A DNA stretch of 64,000 nt from JBCCLJ01 sp039026915 (GTDB taxonomy: Bacteria > Acidobacteriota > Thermoanaerobaculia > Multivoradales > Multivoraceae), in assembly GCA_039026915.1 (NCBI GenBank), contig JBCCLJ010000007.1, forward strand, positions 4,589-68,588, given 5' to 3'. Under the pieces are notes generated by a model. The model was not told the DNA's origin. It saw only the letters and a program-made list of their open reading frames with translations, and ran no database searches. Positions 34,075 to 42,962 of this stretch are shown here, piece after piece. Position 1 is the stretch's first letter, and each line of letters starts with the position of its first letter. The translations under genes were made by a program, and so were the position numbers.

Positions 34075-35603
34075 GCAGGGGACGGACAGCCGTCGAAAGC
34101 GGCGGTGTCCTGCACGGGCCGCAGAGGCGTGCCCTGTGGGTTGTCATAGGTCCTCACCGCTCCCGTCACCGTGTCGGTGACCGTGATGCGGACTTCGACG
34201 TCTGTCAGGCCGGCGGCGAACACCCAGAAGCGCTGAGAGAACGAGCAGGCGTCGAGGACCTTGACGATCACCTCGACGTTGTCGGCCTCGAAGAACCAGA
34301 AGGTCGCCGTGTCCGTGGTCAGTTCGACGCTCCGCCCAGCGCCGGAGTCCCCCGAGCGCGTCCGATAGGTGACGTCGACCCGGAAGCGCTCGCTCGAGAG
34401 GCAGGCCGCCGTAGCGCTCGACGAGCAGCCTTCCGTCAACGCCGGTGTCGTCGCCGAGGCCACGTTGCTGGGCGCGGATTCTCCCAGGCCGTTGCGAGCG
34501 CGCACGCGAAACCGATGATCGCTCGCAGCACGCAGCCCGGACACCGTAGCCTCGGACGCGTCGAGGCCTTCCGAGGCGGCCTCGAGCCAGGGGCCGCCGT
34601 TCGTCTGGACCTCGACGAGGAAGCCGTTCTCGTTGGAGCTCGCGTCCGTCCAGCGCAGTGCGACGGTCGTCGCCGAGACGGCGGTCGCCGTCAGTCCGAC
34701 GGGAGGGTCCGGCGGACCGAGCTCCTCGACTTCGGACGGGCCGGCGAGGAGCCAGACGGCGGTGCGGCGGGCGAAATCGAGCTGAAAGTCCGGCACGTGG
34801 TCCTCCTCTCGGAGGGTCCACAGCTCCGTCTCACCGCCGGGAGGGCAGTCTTGAAGGAACTGCAGGACCCGCGTCTCCTGGCCGGCGACCTCGGCCGAAA
34901 GGTCCATGCGGTCGCCGCGCTCGGTGACGCCGGTACAGCCGTGCAGGAGCGCTCTCTGTTCGACGGACTCGAAGGCTCCCGGGTAGGGGCCGCCCCCGGG
35001 CACGATGCCGCCCTCGTAGAGCACGACGAGGTCGCGATCGCCGTGGATCTGCAGAGAGCGCACGGGATGCGTCGCCTGGCAGTCCTGCGGCCGGTTGAAG
35101 TTCGCGCCGGCCAGGCTGGCGATGGCGCGCACGACATCCCCGTGCTCGCAGGCCATGCGGTTGGCCATGAAGCCGCCGTTGGAGTGACCGAAGAGGGCGG
35201 CGTGAGAGATGCGCCAGCGGGCCGCGACCTCCTCGTAGATGCGCCTCAGGTACTCCGCGTCGCCTGGTGACTGCCCGTAGAACTCGCAGCAGGCGGGAGT
35301 CGCGTCCCAATAGGTCTGTCCCACCGGGTTGCGGGTGCCGGTCGGCGCGACGAGGAAGAAACCGAGCTCGTCGACGAAGCGTTGAAAGCCGAGGTAGAGC
35401 TCGGCTTCGTCACCGTTCGAGGTGAAGCCGTGCAGGTTGTAGAGGAGCGGCCACGCCCGATCCGGCGTGTAGTCGTCCGGAATGAAGACGACGAGGTTGC
35501 CCCGGCCGTAGTCGACGAGCACCGTGTCGAAAGCAGCGAGATGGCTGGGCGCGAGCAGGAGCAGTGCCGTGATGAGGAGAGCCGCTGGACGAAGCAGGTT
35601 CAT
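34062..35603 (-). CDS. Secreted alpha/beta-hydrolase (LpqC/feruloyl esterase-like) with fibronectin III and C-terminal beta domain
   Basis: A 513-residue exported protein. The signal peptide is about 1-24. The hydrolase domain (25-290) of the polyhydroxybutyrate depolymerase / feruloyl esterase type has the oxyanion region YNLHGFTSNG and nucleophile S141 in FGHSNGGFMANRM. A fibronectin type III domain spans about 300-390 (LTATAVSATTVALRWTDASS). The last 110 residues (LSSERFRVDVTYRTRSG, TATFWFFEADNVEVIVKVL, TVTDTVTGAVRTYDN) form a beta domain that I recall at the C-terminus of many Acidobacteriota secreted proteins but cannot name. It is nested between two paralogous GT-C genes in opposite orientation. 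Confidence 0.85.
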   Translation of the reverse strand: MNLLRPAALLITALLLLAPSHLAAFDTVLVDYGRGNLVVFIPDDYTPDRAWPLLYNLHGFTSNGDEAELYLGFQRFVDELGFFLVAPTGTRNPVGQTYWDATPACCEFYGQSPGDAEYLRRIYEEVAARWRISHAALFGHSNGGFMANRMACEHGDVVRAIASLAGANFNRPQDCQATHPVRSLQIHGDRDLVVLYEGGIVPGGGPYPGAFESVEQRALLHGCTGVTERGDRMDLSAEVAGQETRVLQFLQDCPPGGETELWTLREEDHVPDFQLDFARRTAVWLLAGPSEVEELGPPDPPVGLTATAVSATTVALRWTDASSNENGFLVEVQTNGGPWLEAASEGLDASEATVSGLRAASDHRFRVRARNGLGESAPSNVASATTPALTEGCSSSATAACLSSERFRVDVTYRTRSGDSGAGRSVELTTDTATFWFFEADNVEVIVKVLDACSFSQRFWVFAAGLTDVEVRITVTDTVTGAVRTYDNPQGTPLRPVQDTAAFDGCPSPAKGP

Positions 35604-35704
35604 CGAGAGGCAGTCTAGCCGGCTGGATCGGCGTTCGTGTGCCCTGTGCTGCAGGGCCTGCTACCATTTCGACGACGGCCAGCGCCGCCCGCTCTCATCC
35701 CCTT

Positions 35705-37315
35705 ATGTCCATTGAAATGAAGACTTACGGCGACCGCCGGTGGCTGTATTCGGCGCTGGCCGTCGCTGCGCTCTCGACGATCCTTCACTTCGGAGCCGAG
35801 CTCTATCTGCTGGAGGAGCCGGCCTTCCCGCTGGACGACTCGTGGATCCACCTTCAATTCGCGCGCAATCTGGCGGCGGGTGAGGGAATGAGCTTTCATC
35901 CCGGACGAGCGGTCGCCGGCTCGACGGCGCCGCTTTGGACGGGGCTGCTGGCTCTCGGAGCGTGGTCTCCGAGCCTGGCGATCGTCTGGAGCAAGCTCCT
36001 GGGAATCGTCTTTCATCTGATCGCGACTGCGGCGCTCTTCTCCGCGGCTCGGAGCTGGGGCCTCTCGGCTCTGTGGAGTGGTCTGGCGCTCCTTCTTTTC
36101 GTCTTGACCGATTGGGTGCAGTGGTCGGCGCTCTCCGGGATGGAGATCTCGCTCTTCCTGGCGCTCAGCACCGTCGGTCTGGCCGTGCATCTGCGCTGGG
36201 TGGGCGCGGATCCGGCCGAGCGCGGCACCCTGCCTTGGGCAACGCTCTGGTTCGCTCTGGCGGCTCTGGCGCGTCCTGAGGGCCTGCTGCTCCTCGTTCT
36301 CTCCTGGGCGGACGCTGCGCTGCGCTGGGAGACCGATCAGGACGATCTGCGGCCTCGACTGCAGGTGGGCCTGCCGTGGGCCCTGCGTCAGGCACTCTGC
36401 GCCACGATCGTGCTGGCGCCCGTCGGTCTCTACTACCTTTCGATCAGCGGCTCTCCACTGCCGACCACCTTCGGCATCAAATCGGCCGGCGATGGCGGGG
36501 TCGGGTTGCCCAATCTGCGCGACCTGTGGTTGATGGTTCGAGTCGTCTTTCAGCCGCAGCCGTGGATGGTCCTCTTCCTCGGCGCCGGCCTCGTCGCTTC
36601 GTTGCGCCAGGCACGGCGCGGGCTGCTGCCGGTTCTCTGGCTCTTCGCCCTGCCGATCGCGTTCTCCGTCCTGGCCGGCGGTGCGCGGCCCAATCTCGGC
36701 AACTTCGGCCGCTACCTCTTCCCGCTCTTTCCGGTCCTGCTCCTCGTTGGCTGTAGGGGGCTGGACGCGGCGACGCAGAGGCTGCCGGAGACGCTGCGCT
36801 TCGGTGCTGTCCGTCTGCGGCTGCGCCCGCTTTTGGCGCTCGCCGTGTTGGCACCGACGGCGCTGGGAGTCCTGCCCGGCCTGCAGCGCTACCTCACCAA
36901 CGTCGCCAACGTCACGGACTCGGACGTCGCCGCGGGCCGTTGGATTGCGGAGAATCTGCCTCCGGACGCGCGCCTCGCCGTCCAGGACATCGGGGCGATC
37001 GCCTACTTCGCTCCGAACCCTCTCGTCGACATGGTCGGGATCGTCAATCCTGAGATCCTGCCCTACGTCCGCGGCGACAAGATGGGCGACCATCCGACAC
37101 GCCTCGGCGGCTGGGCCGACTTTCTGCGCCAGTCCTCGGTCGACTACCTCGTGCTCTTCCCGCGGTCCTACGGCGGACTCGCCGCGATCGGCGAAGTGAT
37201 GCCGGGGCTCGTTCCCGTGCACAGCATCCGGCTCGAACGCAACATCACCATGGCGGCCGACGAACTTCTGGTGCTGGCGGTCAGCCGCTCGCGCGAGGCA
37301 CCAGGTAGAGAATGA
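35705..37315 (+). CDS. GT-C-type polytopic membrane protein (copy 2)
   Basis: A 536-residue paralogue of the protein at 32380-33978, with the same first-loop motif (FPLDDSWIHLQFARNLAAGE), the same ALSGMEISLFLALS helix and the same C-terminal segment (RLAVQDIGAIAYFAPNPLVD, then VDYLVLFPRSY). About ten membrane spans. A sugar transferase using a polyprenyl-phosphate donor is inferred from the GT-C plan. The ATG at 35705 is used; 35717 is also possible, and neither has a clear ribosome-binding site. The 3' end overlaps the convergent UbiA-family gene by 35 bases. Confidence 0.78.
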   Translation: MSIEMKTYGDRRWLYSALAVAALSTILHFGAELYLLEEPAFPLDDSWIHLQFARNLAAGEGMSFHPGRAVAGSTAPLWTGLLALGAWSPSLAIVWSKLLGIVFHLIATAALFSAARSWGLSALWSGLALLLFVLTDWVQWSALSGMEISLFLALSTVGLAVHLRWVGADPAERGTLPWATLWFALAALARPEGLLLLVLSWADAALRWETDQDDLRPRLQVGLPWALRQALCATIVLAPVGLYYLSISGSPLPTTFGIKSAGDGGVGLPNLRDLWLMVRVVFQPQPWMVLFLGAGLVASLRQARRGLLPVLWLFALPIAFSVLAGGARPNLGNFGRYLFPLFPVLLLVGCRGLDAATQRLPETLRFGAVRLRLRPLLALAVLAPTALGVLPGLQRYLTNVANVTDSDVAAGRWIAENLPPDARLAVQDIGAIAYFAPNPLVDMVGIVNPEILPYVRGDKMGDHPTRLGGWADFLRQSSVDYLVLFPRSYGGLAAIGEVMPGLVPVHSIRLERNITMAADELLVLAVSRSREAPGRE

Positions 37316-38162
37316 GCAGGACCGCGACCCCCCAGAGGGCCAGGTTGAGCAGGAACGGCAGATCCGAGAGCATCGACTCCGTCGGGTTGCGCTCGTCGTT
37401 CACCTGGTAGGTCAGATAGAGATAGCGGAAGATGCCGAAGAGCACGAAGGGCACCGTGTACACCAGCGTGGCGCCGCCGAACTTGGCGGTCGTCTCCGGC
37501 GCGGTCGTCCACAGCGCGTACGACATCAGCGTCGACGCGGTGACGACGTTCATCATCTGGTCGAGAAAGGCCGGGCTGTAGTGGCCGAGCACTTCACGCT
37601 GGGCGGCCGCCGACTCGTCGAGCAGGACGAGCTCGTGACGCCGTTTGGAGAAGGTCAGGAAGAGCGCCATGAAGATGGTGCACAGCAGCAGCCAGGACGA
37701 CACTTCGACGTCGATCGCCATGCCGCCGGCAAGGACCCTGAGTACGTACCCCATGCCGACGATCAGGACGTCGATGATGACCACCTTCTTGAGCCCCGTC
37801 GAGTACAGGAGGTTGATCACCAGATAGACGGCCGCGACGATCAGAAAGTCGAGGCCGAGATACCAGGATCCCGCGAGTGCGGTGAGCGCGACGACGATCA
37901 TCGCGACGACGGCGGTGCCGACCTTGAGCTCGCCGGAGGCGATCGGACGGAACTTCTTCAGCGGATGCAGGCGGTCGCGCTCGCGATCCATGATGTCGTT
38001 CAGCAGGTAGATCGAGCTCGCCAGCGCGCAGAAGACGACGAAGGCGATTCCGGCCTGCAGGAGCATCTGCGGATCGCGCAGAGACTGCGCGAAGATCAGC
38101 GGGGGCAGAACGAAGAGGTTCTTCACCCACTGCTTGGGGCGCATGGTTCGGAGAAGCGGCAC
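37281..38162 (-). CDS. UbiA-family decaprenyl-phosphate phosphoribosyltransferase-like protein
   Basis: A 293-residue polytopic prenyltransferase. It begins with the RPKQWVKNLFVL motif and the first Asp motif N55-D-I-M-D59 with D63 and a following RPIASGEL. The second polar site lies in STGLKKVVIIDVLIVGMGYV. These features match enzymes that join PRPP-derived ribose 5-phosphate to decaprenyl phosphate, the first step to decaprenyl-phosphoryl arabinose in mycobacteria. In Gram-negatives the product may feed other envelope sugars. GTG 38162 is the longest start; ATG 38144 directly before RPKQWVKN is equally possible. Divergent from the yfhO cluster. Confidence 0.85.
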   Translation of the reverse strand: MPLLRTMRPKQWVKNLFVLPPLIFAQSLRDPQMLLQAGIAFVVFCALASSIYLLNDIMDRERDRLHPLKKFRPIASGELKVGTAVVAMIVVALTALAGSWYLGLDFLIVAAVYLVINLLYSTGLKKVVIIDVLIVGMGYVLRVLAGGMAIDVEVSSWLLLCTIFMALFLTFSKRRHELVLLDESAAAQREVLGHYSPAFLDQMMNVVTASTLMSYALWTTAPETTAKFGGATLVYTVPFVLFGIFRYLYLTYQVNDERNPTESMLSDLPFLLNLALWGVAVLLILYLVPRASG

Positions 38163-38197
38163 GCGCGGATTATAGGAGCGAGCGGCCCGGTGGGCGA

Positions 38198-40593
38198 GTG
38201 TGGGCTCTGGTGGAGCGCAGCGCCTTGATGCGCAGCTTTCTGCAGCGCAACGGCTGGATGCTGCCGTCGATAGGGCTCCTGACGGTCGCGTTCTGGCCGC
38301 TGATCTCCGGCGCCAGGACGCTGTTTCTGAGAGACGTCTTCAACCTGCACCTGCCGCTCAAGATCGCGCAGGTGCAGAGCTGGGCCGAGGGTCGCCTCCC
38401 GCTGATCGATCTGTCGCGCGCCGGCGGACAGCCGCTGCTGGCGAATCCCAACGCGGTCGCCCTCTACCCAGACAATCTCCTCTACGCGGTCGCGCCTCTG
38501 TACTGGGCGTTCAACGCACACTTCTGGCTCCACGCCCTGCTGGCGCCGCTGGCCGCCTACTGGCTCGCGCGCGAGGCGCAGCTCGATCGAGGGCCGGCCT
38601 GGCTCGCCGGAGTCTCCTACGGCGTGTCCGGCTTCTTCCTCTCGCAGCTCAACTTCTACAACCTCGTCGCGGGTGTGGCCCTCGCTCCGGCGATCGTGGC
38701 GGCGCTGCTGCGCGCGCAGCGGTTCGAATCGGCGGGGGAGTCGCCTCGTTACGGCTGGGTCGTCGCGTCCGCGCTGACGGCGCTGCTGCTCTTTGCCGGG
38801 GATCCCATCGTTCTGGTGCTGACCCTGGTCGCCGCGGCGGTCGTGGCGGCCGCGCTCTCCGGTTGGAGCGACGCGCCCAACGTTCGCAGTCTCGTTCCGA
38901 TCGCGGTGGCGATGCTGGCGGCCGCGCTCCTGTCGGCGGTCCAGTGGGTTCCGTTCCTCGAGACGCTGCAGCTCTCGTTTCGCGGCCACCAGGGCTACGG
39001 TGCGGCCGGAGCACTGGCGGCGAGCTGGGATCCTCGAACTCTGATCGAGTGGTTCGTGCCGCTCGCCTTCGGCCATCCGAACCTGGGCTTCTGGGGTCAG
39101 GCGTTTCACGGCGGCGATCTGCCGCTCTTCTTCTCCCTCTACCCGGGAGCGCTGGCTCTGACTCTGGTGCTCTGCTCGGGTCTGCCGGGGCGCGAACAGG
39201 GTCTGCCGCGCGTTCGCTGCGTCGGATGGTTACTCGTCTTCGCAGGGCTCTTCGTCGCCTTGGGAAGCGCGAACCCGGTCGTACGCTGGGCGACACAGCT
39301 TCCCGGCAGCGGTCTGCTTCGGTTTCCGGTCAAGGCCTGGCTCTGGGTGGCGCTCGGTGGCAGCCTTCTCGTCGGCTGCGGGGCCCAGCGGGCCCTGGTC
39401 GACCGCCAGCTGCGCGACCTGGCCCGCGCGGTCGGTGTGTCGCGTTGCTCTTCCTGGCACTGGCGGCGGGTGCGCTTCAGTTCAGCGCGGGATTCGACGG
39501 CTGGCTCGAAGCGCAGGGAGTCGGGGGGAGAGCGCCCGAGATTCGGCCACGCTGGATCGGCCTCAGTCTGCTGGGAGCGCTGATCGCCGGGCTCGTCGGG
39601 TGCCTCGCGCGGTGGACGCGACCCCGGGTCGCAGCATCGAGCCTCGCAGCGCTGCACGTCGCCTCGCAGCTCCTGCTGCTGCAGCCGCTCTTCGAGAGTG
39701 ACGCGGTCGATGCCTATTCGGAGGAGCCCAAGGCGCTTGCCTACACACAGGCCGGTGAACGGCTCGTGCAGGGCGGCGTCTTCGAGCTGTTCGGTCCCCA
39801 CAGCGCTTCGGTGGCCTTTCCTTCACGCTCTCTGCGCTGGGTCCAGCGCCGCGGCTGGGAGGAGCTCTACCCGTTCGCCGGGATCCAGTTCGATCGGCAC
39901 TACGACCTCAACGTTTCCCCCGAGGGTCTCGACGCCTTCCTGACGCAGATGACCGCCCAGGCGGCGAGGTCCTGGAATGACGCACGTCGCATCAAGCTGC
40001 TCCAGGTGCTCGGCGTCGACGCCCTGATCGTCGATCGCCCTCTGGAGCCGGAGGGGCTGGCCTCACTGCGAGGTGAAGTCGAGAACTTCGGTGCCGTGGC
40101 CTACGTCTACGGCCTCGATCCCTTGCCCGAAGTGCAGCTTCTCGAGGAGATCGTGCGGGCGCCGCATCTCAACGCATCGTTCGAGGCTCTGCTGAACCCT
40201 GCGTTCGACCCGCGCCGCGCCGTCGTCGTACCCGGCGCTGGCGCTCGCGCCGTCGTCGAGAGGGCGGAAGGGGAGAGGCCTCGAGGCTCGGTGATCGATG
40301 TCCGGGAGTCGGGTGACCGGCTCGAAGCGACGGTGCGTGCCGAAGCCCCTTCCGTTCTGCTCGTGCAGCGAGCCCACCTGGGCCAGTATCGAGCGTCGCT
40401 CGACGGGGATCCGGTTCCGGTGGTCGCAGGCAACGTCAGCCGCGTCGCCGTCGAGGTCCCGCCCGGAGTGCACGAGATCGTGCTCTGGGTGCCCCGCACC
40501 ACCGTGGCGCTCGGCGCCGCGGGGCTGCCTCTCGGAGCTCTCCTGTGCCTGTGGCTCGTGCGTCGCACCGAGCCGTCGAGAAGCGTGGCATGA
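38198..40593 (+). pseudogene. YfhO-like membrane protein, copy 1, interrupted by a frameshift
   Basis: First of three tandem YfhO-like genes. The frame starting at GTG 38198 (or ATG 38228) codes for the N-terminal membrane half (TLFLRDVFNLHLPLKIAQVQ; FNAHFWLHALLAPL) up to about 39436, then runs into unrelated sequence and stops at 39583. The matching continuation (VALLFLALAAGALQFSAGF through to 40593) is in the next frame. It ends with the YfhO C-terminal domain (LLVQRAHLGQYRASLDGDPV). The two neighbours are intact single frames of 790 and 804 residues that span the same region. A one-base loss near 39431-39442 explains everything. It is either a recent inactivation or a sequencing error. Confidence 0.85.
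39431..39442 (+). other. Frameshift position in yfhO-like copy 1
   Basis: Upstream codons read D-L-A-R-A-V in one frame. The downstream reading V-A-L-L-F-L-A-L-A begins at 39439 in the frame one base earlier. Alignment by eye to the two intact paralogues (RAASALTLVYVATAALALQ and AAGLLALVYVVLVALLLQF) places the loss of one base within about ten bases here. The local sequence alternates gt, and there is no long homopolymer. Confidence 0.75.
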
Positions 40594-42962
40594 CGAACGA
40601 GGCGCAGAGTCCCGGACCCGAGCTGGAGGCGCAGAATCCGTCGAGCGCGAAGGAGCCTCGCGCTGCGGTTCTCCTCCTGCCGGTCACTGCGTCGCTGCTG
40701 CTCTCCATGCTGCCGCTGATCCTCGGCACGCAGACGCTCTTCCTGCGCGACCTCACGTCTTTCCACCTGCCGGTCAAGCACGTTCAGGCCGAAAGCCTGA
40801 GGGATGGGAGGGTCCCGCTCCTCGATCCGACGCGCGGTGGCGGCCAGCCGATGGTCGGCAACCCGAACACCGTGCCGCTCTATCCGGACAATGCTCTCTA
40901 TCTGCTGGCTCCGACGCTGTGGGCGTTCAACGCCCACTTCTGGATTCACCTGCTGATCGCGCCGTTCGGCATGTTCTGGCTGGCGCGGCGATGGGGCCTG
41001 TCCGTCACGGGCGCCGCGGGCGCCGCGACTTTCTGGGGCACGAGCGGCTTTCTCCTCTCCCAGATGAACTTCTACAACCTGATCGCGGGAACCGCTCTGG
41101 TTCCCGCGTTTCTCGCGGCCGTGCTCGCGCTGCTCGAAGATCGGCCGAAGGCGTGGCGAATGCCGACGGTCGCCGTGCTCTGGTCGCTGCTCATCCTCGG
41201 TGGAGATCCGATCCTGGCGGCGCAGGCCGGCCTCCTGTTGGTCGTGCTCGTCGCGCTTCGCCTCGGAGGCTCGCTGCCTCTGCGACGTCTCGGCGCGGTC
41301 GTGGTGGCGCTCGGTCTCGGAGTCCTGCTGGCTCTTCCGCAGATCGTCGAGTTCTTCCGCATCCTGCCTCTCTCGTACCGCGGCTACTGGGGCTACGACG
41401 CGGAGACGATCCTCGTTGCGAGCCTGCACCCGCTTTCGCTCTGGGAGTGGCTGCTCCCCTTTGCGTTCGGTCGCCCGTCGTTGGGCTTCTGGGGAGCCCC
41501 GCTCTTGGGCGGCTCCGGCGCCGCCCTCTTCTGGAGTCTCTTTGCGGGCGTCCTGGCGGTGATCAGTCTCTTCGCCAGCGGTGTGCCGAGAGACCGACGT
41601 CGACTCGGTCTCTGGGTTCTCCTCCTCTTCGGTCTCTTTCTCGCCCTGGGCGGCTACAACCCGGTGGTTCGTGCGTTGGCAGCCGTGCCGGGCTTCTCGC
41701 TCGCTCGCTATCCGGTGAAGTTCGTTCTGCTCGTCGCGGTGGCCGCGAGCCTGCTCGCGGGGCGTGGATTCGAGCGCCTGCGTGAAGCCGGAGCGCTACG
41801 CGGTTTCGTACGCGCCGCGTCGGCACTGACGCTCGTCTACGTGGCGACGGCGGCGCTCGCTCTCCAGCCCGAGAGCTGGCTCGCCGCGGTCATCGGACGA
41901 GCCACCAACAACCCTCTGCGCGCTCAGCAGGTGCTGCAGAACTGGCTGGCGATGTCGGTCTTCCTGATCGTCCTCCTCTGGGGTGGGATCGGCTGCCTGT
42001 CACTCGCCCGACGTCGCCCGACGCTCGCCGCGCTTCTGTTTCTGATGCTGCATGCCAGCTCGCAGCTCTTTCTCCTCGAGTCGCTGCTGCAGATGGACGA
42101 TGCTTCCTTCTTCGCGCAGCCGCCGGCTCTTGCGACGGAGCTTTCCGAACGGCGCGTCGTGCACGAAGAATCCGGTGCCTTCGGGAGCCGGCGTGCCCCT
42201 CGGCAGCTGCCGAACGGCGAGCTGCAGTGGCTCGCTCGTCGTCTTTGGGGCGAGTCGCGATACGCGTCCGGCGCCTTGGCGGGCTTGCGGTTCGAGCTCA
42301 ATCGGTCGCCGGAGGGGCTCGATTCTTTCCTGGATCGCATGGCCGCTGACGCCTTGCGCGCGCGGCCCGACGCGGACCGGATCGTGCTCGCGCGGGCTCT
42401 CGGTGCCGAGGTCCTCTTGCTGGATCGGCCTCTGCCAGCGAGCGAGGTGTTGACGTTGCGCAAGACGGTGCCCAGTTTCGGAGCGACGCTCCATGCGTAC
42501 GACGTACGGGACGCTCTTCCTGCGGCCTCCCTGCTGACGGAAGAGTGGCCCGCCCCGCATCTCAACGCTGCGATCGACATCCTCTCGAACCCCGAGTTCG
42601 ATCCGCTGCGCGCAGTGGTCGTTCCGGGCGAGGGGCCGATCGCGCGTCGCGGTGAAGGCACGGTGGAACTGCTCGAGGACTCGCCGGAGCGTGTCGCACT
42701 GGACGTCGACAGCCCGGAAGGCGGCGTCCTGTTGCTGCAGAGGTCTTTTCAGCCGCTCTACCGGGCGACGATCGAGGGCGATGAAGTCGAGGTTTTCGCC
42801 GCCAACCTGAGCCGGCTCGGCGTCCGTGTCCCCGGCGGCCGGCATCGCGTCGTGGTCGAGGCGGATCGCAGGCCGTTTCGACGTTCGGTCTCGGTCGCTC
42901 TGTGGACGCTCGTTCTGCTGCCGTGGCTCGGCAGGCGCAGCGCTGGAGTGCTCGAGGCTTGA
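40590..42962 (+). CDS. YfhO-like polytopic membrane protein, copy 2
   Basis: A 790-residue membrane protein with about twelve spans. The N-terminal motif TLFLRDLTSFHLPVKHVQAE is followed by GGGQPMVGNPNTVPLYPDNA and AFNAHFWIHLLIAPFG. The C-terminal periplasmic domain ends with the YfhO signature (LLLQRSFQPLYRATIEGDEV, then AANLSRLGVRVPGGRHRVVV). YfhO proteins are GT-C-like; in Gram-positive bacteria members add sugars to teichoic acids or lipids, and here the target is unknown. The ATG overlaps the stop of copy 1 by four bases (ATGA), which is a good sign that copy 1 was a translated gene. Confidence 0.83.
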   Translation: MTNEAQSPGPELEAQNPSSAKEPRAAVLLLPVTASLLLSMLPLILGTQTLFLRDLTSFHLPVKHVQAESLRDGRVPLLDPTRGGGQPMVGNPNTVPLYPDNALYLLAPTLWAFNAHFWIHLLIAPFGMFWLARRWGLSVTGAAGAATFWGTSGFLLSQMNFYNLIAGTALVPAFLAAVLALLEDRPKAWRMPTVAVLWSLLILGGDPILAAQAGLLLVVLVALRLGGSLPLRRLGAVVVALGLGVLLALPQIVEFFRILPLSYRGYWGYDAETILVASLHPLSLWEWLLPFAFGRPSLGFWGAPLLGGSGAALFWSLFAGVLAVISLFASGVPRDRRRLGLWVLLLFGLFLALGGYNPVVRALAAVPGFSLARYPVKFVLLVAVAASLLAGRGFERLREAGALRGFVRAASALTLVYVATAALALQPESWLAAVIGRATNNPLRAQQVLQNWLAMSVFLIVLLWGGIGCLSLARRRPTLAALLFLMLHASSQLFLLESLLQMDDASFFAQPPALATELSERRVVHEESGAFGSRRAPRQLPNGELQWLARRLWGESRYASGALAGLRFELNRSPEGLDSFLDRMAADALRARPDADRIVLARALGAEVLLLDRPLPASEVLTLRKTVPSFGATLHAYDVRDALPAASLLTEEWPAPHLNAAIDILSNPEFDPLRAVVVPGEGPIARRGEGTVELLEDSPERVALDVDSPEGGVLLLQRSFQPLYRATIEGDEVEVFAANLSRLGVRVPGGRHRVVVEADRRPFRRSVSVALWTLVLLPWLGRRSAGVLEA

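Noticed and set aside
34515..35270. Plus-strand open frame opposite the esterase
   Set aside because: It is antisense to a signal-peptide-bearing hydrolase with an intact catalytic motif and shows no domain of its own.
39425..39455. Programmed ribosomal frameshift in yfhO copy 1
   Set aside because: No X-XXY-YYZ slippery heptamer, no A- or U-run and no obvious stimulatory structure at the junction, and the two paralogues do not need one.
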